From Anaerolineaceae bacterium (GTDB lineage Bacteria; Chloroflexota; Anaerolineae; Anaerolineales; Anaerolineaceae): DNA of 64,000 bases. Each line of letters opens with the position of its first letter. The stretch's first letter is position 1. Position numbers and translations under genes: made by a program. This document shows, piece by piece, positions 17,367 through 27,268 of the stretch. A model generated the notes under the pieces. The model worked only from the letters and a program-made list of their open reading frames with translations, had not been told where the DNA came from and searched no databases. The DNA lies in contig PABH01000059.1 in the NCBI GenBank assembly GCA_002702705.1, positions 1-64,000 of the forward strand, written 5' to 3'.

Positions 17367-20300
17367 CTAAAACCATACCATGAAGGTTTTAATTTCATAC
17401 GGGCTTATATCAAAAGAAAGCTGGTGCGCCGAAAAAACAACTGGCTGGTGATTTTCTTCCATTAAGTCACATTCAACCGCCTTCTTTACTGTTTTTCCAA
17501 AGTTCAGGTTCACCTTTTTGTTTCGTTTTTGTTGGTACTCGTATACCCGGAATATCCAGCCCAAACCGTCTTCCGCTTTCTTTACCGTATCCACCAGCAC
17601 GTGATCAACATCCACAACTACCAACTCAAAGGACTTATGTCCTGCGGGTAAGGAAGTTGTCGTTTTTGATAAAAGAGGCAGGTTTAACATCCGAGCCTGA
17701 CGGGTTACATCTCCCCCCCGCCAATCTTCGGCATGCGGTAAAAGGCTGTATGTGAATCGATGATGTCCCTTATCTGCCAAGGCATCGGGACGGATAGCCG
17801 ATTTAATTAACGTCAGGCGCATCACATTGTCCTTTATATCATAGCCATATTTACAATCGTTTAATAATGCGACCCCGTAGTTTCCTTCCGAAAGATCAGC
17901 CCATTGATGCGCACTAACCTCAAATTTAGCCCAATCCCAACTGGTATTCCAATGAGTAGGTCGTTCCACCTGTCCATATTGAATCTCATATGTAGCACGG
18001 GTTGAACGTATGTCAACCGGGAATGCGGTTTTTAACAATACCTGTGATTCAAACCAATCCACATCGGTCTCAAAATCGATGCGGGGATTGTTGGCATAGA
18101 CATGCATCCGTTGAACAATGGTTGAATCGCCGTACTTCCAGGTAAACCGCAGAGTCCCCCGCAGCGGTCCATTGGCTTCAACCACCGCTTCAACACAATC
18201 CTTGATTTCCCGTTGGGTTTCCTGGTAATAAATATCAATGTCCCAAGCATCAAATGCCATTGGTTTATCTTGAAATACCTGTAATACATTTCCGCAACCC
18301 CCAGATGCTAATACTTCGCGTTTAAGTTGGCGGTCAAATAAAGAAATAATCTGACCAGCTTGATTAAATTTGATGTGGTAGTAGGGTGTAGAAATTTCAT
18401 TTACTGATATATGCAGTGTGTTTTCACAAGGGGAGGCGGGGATTAGTTCATAAGACCGGAAACCCAGAGAGGGAACCCCATCAACCTCACTTAATAGGTA
18501 AAGACCGTCTGGTGTATCCACCTCCTGAGACAACGCTGGAGACCCATCAGTCAACTTGATCGTCTTACCTTTTATATCATCTGTTAAGTCCAACCAAATT
18601 AAATCATCCCGCTGCCAAGACAAAGCATTAAACACCACCACCTGATTCTCACCCGAAACCTGATGGTTAAGTGACGAAAGAGCCTGCGCCACCACTTGCT
18701 CACCAATCCGGGTAATTTCTTCAAAATCCAATGCCGAATCTTCATAAACCTGTCGGATGGATGATCCCGGTAAAATATCATGAAATTGGTTTAATAAAAT
18801 CTTCTCCCAGCCTACGTTTAATGACTGCTGCGGATAAACATTTTTATCGTTTAAAAGATCTGCCAGGGCCGACAGCCATTCCGCTGTATGGTACAAGATT
18901 TCCGACTTGCGGTTATCTCGTTTAATCTTTGCCTGGGATGTGTACGTGCCCCGATGGTATTCCATATACAATTCACCATCCCATACCGGTAAAACCTTAT
19001 CTTGTACCCGCTTTTCCAATTGTTCAAAGTATGGCTCCGCTTTCCCCAGCGATACATACGGCTGACCCGGCAAGTTCTTCTGATGTATTGCCCATTCCAA
19101 CATATCACGCGTCGGACCTCCACCACCATCACCCCAACCAAAACTTTGAATCAATTCATCATTTACGTCTTTTTGGCGATAGGCATCCCAAATTCCTTTT
19201 ACATCCTCAGGGCGCATCTGCCCATTATAAGTGTAATACCAGGAATCTTCCTCAGGGGTCGTAATGAAATGGGTCAAGACTTCACTGCCGTCCAGCCCGC
19301 GCCAGTAAAACGTATCATTCGGAAAACGATTTAACTGTGACCAACTGATTTTGGTGGTCATAAAATAACGAATTCCACTTTTCTTAATTATTTGCGGTAA
19401 GGCGGCAGAATATCCAAACACATCCGGCAGCCACAATAAATTCATTTCGCGGCCAAAGGTTTCGCGTACATACCGTTTACCAAATAAAAATTGACGCACT
19501 AAAGACTCTCCGCTGGGAACATTCGTATCCGGCTCCACCCATGTTGCCCCGGTGATCTCCCACTGCCCATCTTCAATTTTTTCTTTCACCCTGGCAAAAA
19601 TTTCCGGGTAATCTCTTTGTAAGAATTTATATAACTGTGGGGAAGAATGTAAAAAGTGATAATCGGGATACTGACGCATCAGGTTTAAAGCGGTAGAAAA
19701 GGTGCGGGCCGCCTTTTGACGAGAATGTGCTAATCGCCATAACCAGGCCATGTCAATATGTGCATGGCCTATTCCCACCACACTGGGCTTAACTTCTTCC
19801 TTTTCCGCCCATTGCTGCATTTTTTCACGGATCATATTTAAAGCCTCTCGGATAGAAGCATAAAATCGCTCTGTACCCGGTTTGCTAAAATCAATCATCA
19901 AATAAGCCTGATTTAGCTCCTCCAGCATTTGTGTTCTGCGGAGATCATTTTCATCTAAAACCTTTATCGTCCGCACCAGGGTATCGGTAATATAAGCCAA
20001 TTGCTCAGCATCGAGGTCGACCCTCACCAATTGAGCCAGTTTAAATCGCCGGCGAGCAGGCACATTTAAAACCCCACTCCAGGCGTGTAAAGCAATATTA
20101 ATCTCTCCGGTTTGCACGATTTCCTGCGGCAGCCATGCATCGGGGTGCCAGATATCCAGACCTTGCAATGGGATGCCATTCACATACAACAGCGTTTCTG
20201 CGGTGGATTCACCATCATCGCGAGGGCCAACCAAAAAATATAAATACAGGCGTTCATTTTTCCAGGCTGCCGGAATTTGTACTTTAGTCCGAAACCAGGC

Positions 20301-20495
20301 ATAAATATCATATCCCCCCCATAAACTACCGACCCTAAAATCCGACCACAAGGTATCATCAAAATCGGGTGATTGTGCTCCCTCACATTCCCCTTCCAAA
20401 TACTTAAAGACGGGAATATCCAATCTTTCCCGATAAACCGCGTTTTTAATCTCGATATATAATTTTTCAATTTTTCTTAAGGTAAAAAATGTCAT
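17367..20495 (-). CDS. Alpha-mannosidase, GH38 (copy 1)
   Basis: About 1042 residues, cytoplasmic (no signal peptide). The Zn-binding and catalytic core starts with GHAHIDMAWLW at about 243-253. GATWVEPDTNVPSGESLVRQ and the nucleophile motif LPDVFGYS (Asp about 358) follow, and beta-sandwich domains lie C-terminal. GH38 enzymes remove alpha-mannosyl residues from oligosaccharides. The start at 20495 is chosen over an upstream TTG because AGAGG sits 6 bases before it. Its nearest relative in the window is the neighbouring GH38 gene, which shares the N-terminal carbohydrate-binding region (WGGYDIYAWFRTKV), so the pair is a tandem duplication that has diverged. Confidence 0.94.
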   Translation of the reverse strand: MTFFTLRKIEKLYIEIKNAVYRERLDIPVFKYLEGECEGAQSPDFDDTLWSDFRVGSLWGGYDIYAWFRTKVQIPAAWKNERLYLYFLVGPRDDGESTAETLLYVNGIPLQGLDIWHPDAWLPQEIVQTGEINIALHAWSGVLNVPARRRFKLAQLVRVDLDAEQLAYITDTLVRTIKVLDENDLRRTQMLEELNQAYLMIDFSKPGTERFYASIREALNMIREKMQQWAEKEEVKPSVVGIGHAHIDMAWLWRLAHSRQKAARTFSTALNLMRQYPDYHFLHSSPQLYKFLQRDYPEIFARVKEKIEDGQWEITGATWVEPDTNVPSGESLVRQFLFGKRYVRETFGREMNLLWLPDVFGYSAALPQIIKKSGIRYFMTTKISWSQLNRFPNDTFYWRGLDGSEVLTHFITTPEEDSWYYTYNGQMRPEDVKGIWDAYRQKDVNDELIQSFGWGDGGGGPTRDMLEWAIHQKNLPGQPYVSLGKAEPYFEQLEKRVQDKVLPVWDGELYMEYHRGTYTSQAKIKRDNRKSEILYHTAEWLSALADLLNDKNVYPQQSLNVGWEKILLNQFHDILPGSSIRQVYEDSALDFEEITRIGEQVVAQALSSLNHQVSGENQVVVFNALSWQRDDLIWLDLTDDIKGKTIKLTDGSPALSQEVDTPDGLYLLSEVDGVPSLGFRSYELIPASPCENTLHISVNEISTPYYHIKFNQAGQIISLFDRQLKREVLASGGCGNVLQVFQDKPMAFDAWDIDIYYQETQREIKDCVEAVVEANGPLRGTLRFTWKYGDSTIVQRMHVYANNPRIDFETDVDWFESQVLLKTAFPVDIRSTRATYEIQYGQVERPTHWNTSWDWAKFEVSAHQWADLSEGNYGVALLNDCKYGYDIKDNVMRLTLIKSAIRPDALADKGHHRFTYSLLPHAEDWRGGDVTRQARMLNLPLLSKTTTSLPAGHKSFELVVVDVDHVLVDTVKKAEDGLGWIFRVYEYQQKRNKKVNLNFGKTVKKAVECDLMEENHQPVVFSAHQLSFDISPYEIKTFMVWF

Positions 20496-20527
20496 CTCAC
20501 ACCTCTTCAAGAAAAGTAATTGGAATG

Positions 20528-23500
20528 TTAGTCAGCAAACCACACCTTTAATGTCTTAATTTCATAAGGTCGCATGGAAATGGAAACTGAATCATTGATG
20601 GTTTTCAAAGGTTGCAAATCCCTTTCTAATAAATCCACTACAACAACTTTTTTCACTGGGTGCCAAAACCGTAGTTGCACATTGTCATTCCGATATTGTT
20701 TGTATTCATATAAACGGAGTATCCAGGCTGGCTCATCCTCTGCTTGTTTAAGTGTTTCTAAAATGACATGATCTGAATCTACTTGGCACCAGGATAAAGA
20801 ACCTGGCAGACTGCCAGCAGGATTGGAAGGCACGACAGCCCAATGCTCTGGCGTGTTGAGGGCATAGGCCTCCCGTGCAATGACGGAATTGCGCCAGGTA
20901 CCCTGATGAGGCAGCAGACTGTAGGTAAATTGGTGTAGACCTTGATCGGCCTGCGGGTCCGGTTCGATCGGGGAACGGTGCAGTGTTAATCTCAAAACAT
21001 GCCCATGAATATCGTAACCATATTTACTATCATTTAGCAGCGCTACTCCATAATCTCCTTCGGAAAGGTCTGCCCATTTTTGAGCCGGATTTTCATAATG
21101 TGCCTGATCAAAACTTGTGTTTTTATGCGTGGGGCGCTGAATATTACCAAATTGAATTTCGTAGGTTGCCTGAGTAGCGCGCACATTCACTGGAAAAGCT
21201 ACTTTTAAAATCATCTGGTGTTGCTGCCAATTTAGTTCTGTGCGAAAATCAATCCGCGGATTTGTGCGGTACATGGTCACCCGTTGTGTAATCGTCGTCT
21301 CCGCAAAAGCCCATACCAATCGCAGCACGATTCGCAGTGGTCCGGTTTCCTCTACGACTTTTTCCAATAACTGCTCAATCACAATCGGCTTATCTTGATA
21401 ATAAGGATCAATCACCCAAGCTTCTCCATCTCCAGGGCGATCATCAAAAACAGTCAACAGATTTCCTTTTTCTCCGGGTGCTAACACTTCACAATCGGAC
21501 AATTTATCCCATATTGAAACGATCTGACCATTTTGATTAAATTCCAGGTGAAAAAATGAATTTTCCATAGATTCTTCAGAAATTAATAACGTATCTGATT
21601 CAATGGTAGTTGCAGCAGAAACCCAGGGATAAAAGCGATACCCCCAGGCGGGAATATCCTGTGCTTCCAATAAAATTCGATCTCCTTGACCCCCATTTAT
21701 TGACTGACATAAAAACGCTTGCCCATTATTGTCTGCGATCGTTTTTCCGGACTCGATTGCATCTGCTGGAATTTCCACTAATGCCGTACGGTTCCAAGGA
21801 AGAGGATTAAACACCACCAATCCTGCCTGAACCGACCGAATAAATTTGACCAGATGGGATTTGGCATGATCCAACAGAATTTCTCCACTTTCCATCACCG
21901 ATTCATAATCTCGCAAGGAATCTATTACAACAGCCTGAATAGAGGTTCCTGGTAAAACATCGTGGAATTGAAGATGCAGTAAATTTTCCCAGATCTTGTT
22001 TATATTTTGCTGAGGATAAAGCGTGCTGCCTGTTAAGGAAACAGCTAACACATTAAACCACTCCGTATTTTGCAGCAGTATCTCCGCCAGACGATTGGCA
22101 CGTTTATTTCGCGCTTGTGAGGTGTACACACCCTGTAAATCTTCATGATACAGCTCCCCATCCCACACCGGTACATCTTTATATGTTAATCGTGAATCCA
22201 GGTGTTTAAAATACGCCTCAACAGGCCCAATCTTCACATTTGGATGACCGGGAAGATCTGTCTGAGCTCGAATAGATTCAAGCATTTCTTTTGTCGGACC
22301 ACCCCCGCCATCGCCCCAACCAAATGGCATTAACAATTCATCATTGATTTGTTTTTCGCGATAATGCTCCCAAGCGGTGCGCACATCATAGGGCGCAATT
22401 AAACCATTATAGTTGTAGTGGTTTTTTATAGTCTCACCGGGCGCTGTAAAGAAATTAACCAAAACAGACGAGCCATCGACCCCCCGCCAGTAAAATGTAT
22501 CATGGGGAAAACGGTTAAACCGACTCCAGTGCATCACAGAAGAAGCGAAATATCTTAACCCACTTAATTTCATTAACTGAGGGAGAACCCAAGAGAAACC
22601 AAACGTATCCGGCATCCATAAAACCGTATTATCCACGCCAAATTCTTTTTTAAAAAAACGCTTCCCAAATACTATCTGGCGCACCAACGATTCCCCATTG
22701 GGAATATTGGTATCACATTCCACCCACATACCACCAGTAGCCTCCCAACGGCCAGCCTGGATGTGCTCCTTCACCCGAGCATACAGGATGGGGTCATCTT
22801 GTTTAACAAAATAGTATAACTGCGGGGAAGTATGTATATAATAAAATTCCGGGTACTGTCGCATCAGGTGTAGCATTGTAGAAAACGTGCGGCGCGCTTT
22901 TTCACGTGTATGCCGCGATTGCCATAACCAAGCCAAATCAATATGTGAATGCCCAATTGCATTCACCGAGGGTTTAACTTCCGATGTTTTAATTTTTTCC
23001 AATCTATCCTGCAAATAAGATAAGGCGCAGCGGATAGAATGATAAAATTCCGGCGATTTTAATTTAAGAAAATTTACCTGGTTGGTAGTTTCAATTAATA
23101 AATTTAAATAAAGCGGACGCTGATAATGATCATCTGAAAGCTGCTTAACCAATTTGATTAATGTATCCACCAAATAAAAAAGTTTTTCAGTGGATTCGTC
23201 AATCCACACCAGGCTTGCCTCAGCAAATCGCCGCTGTGGGGGAGTTCTAAATACACCGCTCCAGGCTCGGAGCGCTATTTGAATAAACCCTTTCTCCACA
23301 TATTCCAATGGTAACCAGGCTTCTTCGTGCCAGACATCCAGAGCCTGTAATGGGAAACCATCCACATACAGCTGGGTTTCAGCCGTAGAGCCATACCCAT
23401 CACGTGGGCCTGGTAAAATCCTTAGGGCCAGTTTTTCCTTTTGCCAGCCTTCTGGTATCGTTACAGTCGCCCGGAACCAAGCAATTTGGTCAAAACCACC

Positions 23501-23674
23501 CCAACGCTCACCAACCGGGAACAAAGACCAATCCTTATCATTTAATTCAGGACTTTCCGCGCCTGGGTAATCTCCTTCAAATATTTTAAAAACGGGAATG
23601 GGTAAGGACTCGCGATGGATCGCTTCTTTTATATCCATTAACTGTTTTTCGATTTTCTTTTCTGTAAAAAACAT
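20528..23674 (-). CDS. Alpha-mannosidase, GH38 (copy 2)
   Basis: About 1048 residues with the same architecture as copy 1: WGGFDQIAWFRATVTIPEGW N-terminal region, GHSHIDLAWLWQSRHTREKA, VECDTNIPNGESLVRQIVFG and nucleophile block MPDTFGFSWVLPQLMKLSG. The C-terminal part DLSEGDYGVALLNDSKYGYD is shared with copy 1. There is no export signal. The ATG at 23674 overlaps the TGA of the SIS gene (TGATG) and follows GGAGGTGA, implying translational coupling. Linkage specificity (alpha-1,2, 1,3 or 1,6) cannot be told from sequence. Confidence 0.94.
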   Translation of the reverse strand: MFFTEKKIEKQLMDIKEAIHRESLPIPVFKIFEGDYPGAESPELNDKDWSLFPVGERWGGFDQIAWFRATVTIPEGWQKEKLALRILPGPRDGYGSTAETQLYVDGFPLQALDVWHEEAWLPLEYVEKGFIQIALRAWSGVFRTPPQRRFAEASLVWIDESTEKLFYLVDTLIKLVKQLSDDHYQRPLYLNLLIETTNQVNFLKLKSPEFYHSIRCALSYLQDRLEKIKTSEVKPSVNAIGHSHIDLAWLWQSRHTREKARRTFSTMLHLMRQYPEFYYIHTSPQLYYFVKQDDPILYARVKEHIQAGRWEATGGMWVECDTNIPNGESLVRQIVFGKRFFKKEFGVDNTVLWMPDTFGFSWVLPQLMKLSGLRYFASSVMHWSRFNRFPHDTFYWRGVDGSSVLVNFFTAPGETIKNHYNYNGLIAPYDVRTAWEHYREKQINDELLMPFGWGDGGGGPTKEMLESIRAQTDLPGHPNVKIGPVEAYFKHLDSRLTYKDVPVWDGELYHEDLQGVYTSQARNKRANRLAEILLQNTEWFNVLAVSLTGSTLYPQQNINKIWENLLHLQFHDVLPGTSIQAVVIDSLRDYESVMESGEILLDHAKSHLVKFIRSVQAGLVVFNPLPWNRTALVEIPADAIESGKTIADNNGQAFLCQSINGGQGDRILLEAQDIPAWGYRFYPWVSAATTIESDTLLISEESMENSFFHLEFNQNGQIVSIWDKLSDCEVLAPGEKGNLLTVFDDRPGDGEAWVIDPYYQDKPIVIEQLLEKVVEETGPLRIVLRLVWAFAETTITQRVTMYRTNPRIDFRTELNWQQHQMILKVAFPVNVRATQATYEIQFGNIQRPTHKNTSFDQAHYENPAQKWADLSEGDYGVALLNDSKYGYDIHGHVLRLTLHRSPIEPDPQADQGLHQFTYSLLPHQGTWRNSVIAREAYALNTPEHWAVVPSNPAGSLPGSLSWCQVDSDHVILETLKQAEDEPAWILRLYEYKQYRNDNVQLRFWHPVKKVVVVDLLERDLQPLKTINDSVSISMRPYEIKTLKVWFAD

Positions 23675-24315
23675 CACTCACCTCCATCCGGAAAAAAATC
23701 CGCTTCCAAAACGGCGCAAATTGTATGGTAAACCGGCAAGTGTCTCTCCTGAACAAATGGTGTATTTTCACCGGGCACACGGATGATCACATCACAAAGG
23801 GCATTAAGTTTCCCTCCATCAGCGCCGCTTAACCCAATTGTTTTTAAGCCAAATGCTTTTGCAGTTTGCATCGCTAACAAAACATTGCGTGCGTTGCCGG
23901 ATGTACTGATTCCCCACAACACATCACCTGCTTTTCCATATCCATAAACTTGTTGGGCATACACCAATTCCGCGGAAACATCGTTAGAAAAAGCCGAGAT
24001 TAAGGAAGTCTGGCTGACCAATGAAATGGCCGGCAGTGCACCTTGCAAATGATTCTTAAGATAATCACCATCAGGTAAGGCAGCATCATTTAATGCCTGT
24101 TTTTGACCCTTGGACAAAGGTCGTTTACTCATGTAGCCTTTCATTAACTCACCCACGATATGTTCAGCGTCCGAAGCGGAGCCGCCATTGCCACACACCA
24201 ACACTTTTCCCCCGGCTGCAAAACAATCCTTCAAGAGGTCAATCGCAGTCTGAATCTGCGGTAAACATACATCCAATTCAGGGTAACGAATGACAAGTTG
24301 TTTAAGCCAATCCAT
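23674..24315 (-). CDS. SIS-domain sugar isomerase, GmhA-like
   Basis: About 213 residues. The single SIS fold has GGKVLVCGNGGSASDAEHIV, the phospho-sugar-binding ISTSGNARNVLLAM and GSGADGG-like turn SGADGGKLNALCD, as in sedoheptulose-7-phosphate isomerase (GmhA) and related isomerases. In this locus, without heptose-biosynthesis partners, it may act on another sugar phosphate. I start at 24315 (MDWLKQLVI); the frame runs further but then overlaps the UroD-like gene more. Its stop overlaps the GH38 start. Confidence 0.85.
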   Translation of the reverse strand: MDWLKQLVIRYPELDVCLPQIQTAIDLLKDCFAAGGKVLVCGNGGSASDAEHIVGELMKGYMSKRPLSKGQKQALNDAALPDGDYLKNHLQGALPAISLVSQTSLISAFSNDVSAELVYAQQVYGYGKAGDVLWGISTSGNARNVLLAMQTAKAFGLKTIGLSGADGGKLNALCDVIIRVPGENTPFVQERHLPVYHTICAVLEADFFPDGGE

Positions 24316-25270
24316 ACACACCTTCTTTCTTCCAAACATCTAACATTAATTCATAACGTTTTAAGGGCATGCCTGTATAAACACAATTACTGGTTGAAAA
24401 AATATACCCCCCTCCCGGCATCCCGTTTTGTAAGGCATAACGGGTGGATTCAATAACTTCTTCATCACTGCCGGTATCCAACAAACCACAATTAACATTT
24501 CCGATCAAACAAACATGATCCCCATATTTTTGTTTTACTTCTGCAATATCTACACCTGCCTGAGGATCAAGCGAATGCAGGGCATGGGGATTGGTTTCGA
24601 TTAACTGATCAAGGATGGGCATAATATTGCCATCAGTGTGTTTAATGGTGTAAAAACCAAGTTCCCGATACCCGGCGATAAGACGTTTTAAGAAAGGGGT
24701 CACAAATTGGCGAAACTGACGCGGGCTTAAGAAAGGCCCTGTATTGAGACAATAATCAGAACACATAGCAAACCCGTCCAATCCACCATATCTCTTTTGC
24801 TTTTCTGCTTTTGTAATCTGAAAATCAATAAAACGATCCATCTCATCTTTCATCTTTTGTGGTTCGTCTGCCATCCGATAACAAAATGCTGCCATTTGGT
24901 CTCCATCCGGAATACCATAGGTAACGTCCCCGTGTTTGAGCAGGCAATAAGTGTCACCTGATTTTTCCCGGATAATCTCAATCAAGCGGGCGCACTCTTC
25001 AAAGGTGCCAGGCTGTGGTTGCACCAAAATTGCACTGTGTTCATATTTTTCCGCGATTTGAATATAAATATCGGCAATTTCCAACCGATGTAATTGGCGT
25101 TCTTTTTCTTCCATTTGATTCCATTGTTCATAAGAACGTTGTAATGGATGTACCTTGCCAATCGATTCCATAGAAAGATAAAAAGCAAGTTCAAAATGGG
25201 GAACTCTGCCCGTAAGCGGCTTACGCTCTAGTGCTTTAATAAACCGTATGCGTGGTGTTTCTGAATTCAT
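24302..25270 (-). CDS. Uroporphyrinogen decarboxylase-like (UroD/MtaA superfamily) protein
   Basis: 322 residues of the UroD fold: RFIKALERKPLTGRVPHFEL start, FAMCSDYCLNTGPFLSPRQF, IKHTDGNIMPILDQL and GLIGNVNCG-like block HVCLIGNVNCGLLDTGSDEE. These match the corrinoid methyltransferase/UroD-like subgroup rather than true haem-pathway HemE, which would lie near other hem genes. Such genes recur in sugar loci without a known role. It overlaps the upstream DUF1537 kinase gene by ATGA. The reaction is unknown; a Zn site from the His and Cys residues named above is plausible. Confidence 0.8.
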   Translation of the reverse strand: MNSETPRIRFIKALERKPLTGRVPHFELAFYLSMESIGKVHPLQRSYEQWNQMEEKERQLHRLEIADIYIQIAEKYEHSAILVQPQPGTFEECARLIEIIREKSGDTYCLLKHGDVTYGIPDGDQMAAFCYRMADEPQKMKDEMDRFIDFQITKAEKQKRYGGLDGFAMCSDYCLNTGPFLSPRQFRQFVTPFLKRLIAGYRELGFYTIKHTDGNIMPILDQLIETNPHALHSLDPQAGVDIAEVKQKYGDHVCLIGNVNCGLLDTGSDEEVIESTRYALQNGMPGGGYIFSTSNCVYTGMPLKRYELMLDVWKKEGVYGLA

Positions 25271-26559
25271 AAATCCCTCAAATGATTAAGTGCATTTTGA
25301 AAAAAGTTTGTTTTGCCAAAACTACCAGATTTTAATACCAAGACATGCTGTGGTTCTATTAGGGAAACACAAGATGGCAGTCCCGGTTCGATTTCTATTC
25401 CTACGCGAAATCCAAAAAGCCCTAATTTTTTGCACACAGATGCTGAGGTTTCCCCTCCGGCCACGATTAATCCCCGCTGACCTGTTTTTTTCACTACTCG
25501 CTGGGTAATCTCAGCCAATGTGTCCGAAATCAAACGGGAAACCTGAAGCACCGACAACCCATAAACTTGCCCGAGCTGGCGCGTTAATTCCACCTGGTTG
25601 TTTTGATATTCCGAATGGAAAACCACATCCTCTCCCAAATTGATCAAATCCGAGAGTTCATTCACTTTCTTTAAAAGGTAAGGTTCTCTTTCCGCACCCT
25701 CAAACAAATGCTGGGCAAGCAATATGGAGGTTGCTTTTCCGTTTTTATTGAAGTATTCAATCTGAGCCGCGGTTTGCGGGGTTAAGCTACCAGCTGTAAT
25801 GAGAATTCCTTTGTTTGGATCGATACAATCAGGCTGTACTTGAAACAGTGTGGATTGGAAACCCCAAGCCATGGGCAATTCTTCTCCTAGGGCGGAACTA
25901 CCGCACAAAACCAGCTCATCCTTGACAGCTGCAGCAATCACCCCTAACGCTTCCTGGTCCAAAACGTCCAAGATTAAATAATTACACGCTGAGCGTTTTT
26001 TCTGGATCTCTTCCTTTAAAATATCTACTCCCTGGCTGATGATCTCATGGGACACCAGTTCCACTTTCCGTTTAGTTTGAGATTGTAAAATTTTCACCAA
26101 GTTGGATTCCCGCATGGGATGAATTGGATCATTCCGGAATTCGGATTCTGCCAGTAATTTACTATGCACATAATGAATCCCATCCCGAGTAACCCGTCCG
26201 TTTTTCGGAAAACCCAAGACAACTATCGCAAAATTTTTTTCAAGCGCATCCAGCATGGCGTCAAATTCTGCACCAATATTCCCACGAAAAACGGAACAGG
26301 TCTTGTTGTAAAACTGTTTACAGCCTGCTTGTTTTAATCTTTGAGTGGCCTCAAACACTTTGTGGTAAGCCATTTCAGTAGAATCCAAGCGAGAATTGGT
26401 ATCAAGCACAACCACATCAGCAGGATAATGGGTAAAATCCATAAAGGTTTCCGAACCAGGGATAATCGAATACACATTGGAAACACAACCGCCATTCATA
26501 AACATTATGCCGATATCATTGGCGCCGGTTACATCATCCGCCACAACACCGATTCGCAT
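25267..26559 (-). CDS. DUF1537 four-carbon acid sugar kinase family protein
   Basis: 430 residues with both halves of the family: N-terminal domain MRIGVVADDVTGANDIGIMF (substrate side) and a C-terminal nucleotide-binding domain with LIVAGGETSASVCKKLG and VLVLKSGSFGKTNFFQNAL. Known members (OtnK, DtnK) phosphorylate four-carbon acid sugars such as D-erythronate or threonate. It is followed by a UroD-like gene and preceded by a class II aldolase, the usual OtnK partner. The ATG follows GGAGG. Cytoplasmic. Confidence 0.9.
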   Translation of the reverse strand: MRIGVVADDVTGANDIGIMFMNGGCVSNVYSIIPGSETFMDFTHYPADVVVLDTNSRLDSTEMAYHKVFEATQRLKQAGCKQFYNKTCSVFRGNIGAEFDAMLDALEKNFAIVVLGFPKNGRVTRDGIHYVHSKLLAESEFRNDPIHPMRESNLVKILQSQTKRKVELVSHEIISQGVDILKEEIQKKRSACNYLILDVLDQEALGVIAAAVKDELVLCGSSALGEELPMAWGFQSTLFQVQPDCIDPNKGILITAGSLTPQTAAQIEYFNKNGKATSILLAQHLFEGAEREPYLLKKVNELSDLINLGEDVVFHSEYQNNQVELTRQLGQVYGLSVLQVSRLISDTLAEITQRVVKKTGQRGLIVAGGETSASVCKKLGLFGFRVGIEIEPGLPSCVSLIEPQHVLVLKSGSFGKTNFFQNALNHLRDL

Positions 26560-26560
26560 C

Positions 26561-27238
26561 TTAAGGCCTCCAAACCTGGCGTGGACGGTAGCCTGAATTT
26601 TCCAAGAATGCCACCACAGTCTCCTTTGGCAAACGGTTTAATTCAATTCCACTTTGTTTGGTGGTAACCACCATCCGGCATACCATCTCTAAGGTCAGCA
26701 TGGCCATCAGCGCTTCTTTGAGGGAAGAGTCGTATACTAATACACCATGATTTTCCATTAAAATTAAATTCGACTGTGACGCTTTTTGACGAACCGCTTC
26801 CCCCAAAGCCTGGCTGCCTGGATGGTGATAAGCAACCCGAGTAATCCGTTCCAGATAGTACATATCCTCGACAAATAAATCATTGGGAATTTCCAGATCA
26901 GAGCAAGCTGCTAAAGTGCTGAAAAACGGTGAAGAATGTAATATAGCGTTTACCTCGGGACGAATCTCATACACGGCGGTATGCATTGGGGTTTCTTTCG
27001 AAGGTTTCCCCATACCAAAAAAACTGCCATCGTTTAAGTTATAAATTACAAAATCGTCTTGGGATAATTGTGCCAAATGTGTTCCGCTAGCCGTTATCAA
27101 ATAATGATCAGCATCAATCCGCAAACTTAGATTACCCGCATTCCCTAAGGTCAAACCATGCTCAAACATAGCTTTCCCTGTCTCCTGAAGTTGTTGTTTT
27201 AAAGTGCTAATTGTCTTTTCATCCATTGTGTTTTTCAT
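26561..27238 (-). CDS. Class II aldolase/adducin family protein
   Basis: About 225 residues. The Zn ligands of the fuculose-phosphate aldolase fold are visible: His in LHSSPFFSTLA, the HHPG pair in RVAYHHPGSQALGE and His in MENHGVLVYD, plus GNAGNLSLR at the phosphate-binding N-terminus. It may be a sugar-phosphate aldolase (fuculose/rhamnulose type) or a decarboxylating OtnC-type enzyme acting on the product of the adjacent DUF1537 kinase. The start at 27238 is chosen because CGGAG precedes it; the longer frame begins with TTG and lacks a ribosome site. Confidence 0.87.
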   Translation of the reverse strand: MKNTMDEKTISTLKQQLQETGKAMFEHGLTLGNAGNLSLRIDADHYLITASGTHLAQLSQDDFVIYNLNDGSFFGMGKPSKETPMHTAVYEIRPEVNAILHSSPFFSTLAACSDLEIPNDLFVEDMYYLERITRVAYHHPGSQALGEAVRQKASQSNLILMENHGVLVYDSSLKEALMAMLTLEMVCRMVVTTKQSGIELNRLPKETVVAFLENSGYRPRQVWRP

Positions 27239-27268
27239 AAAATTCTCCGAAAAAAGCGAAACGTTCAA

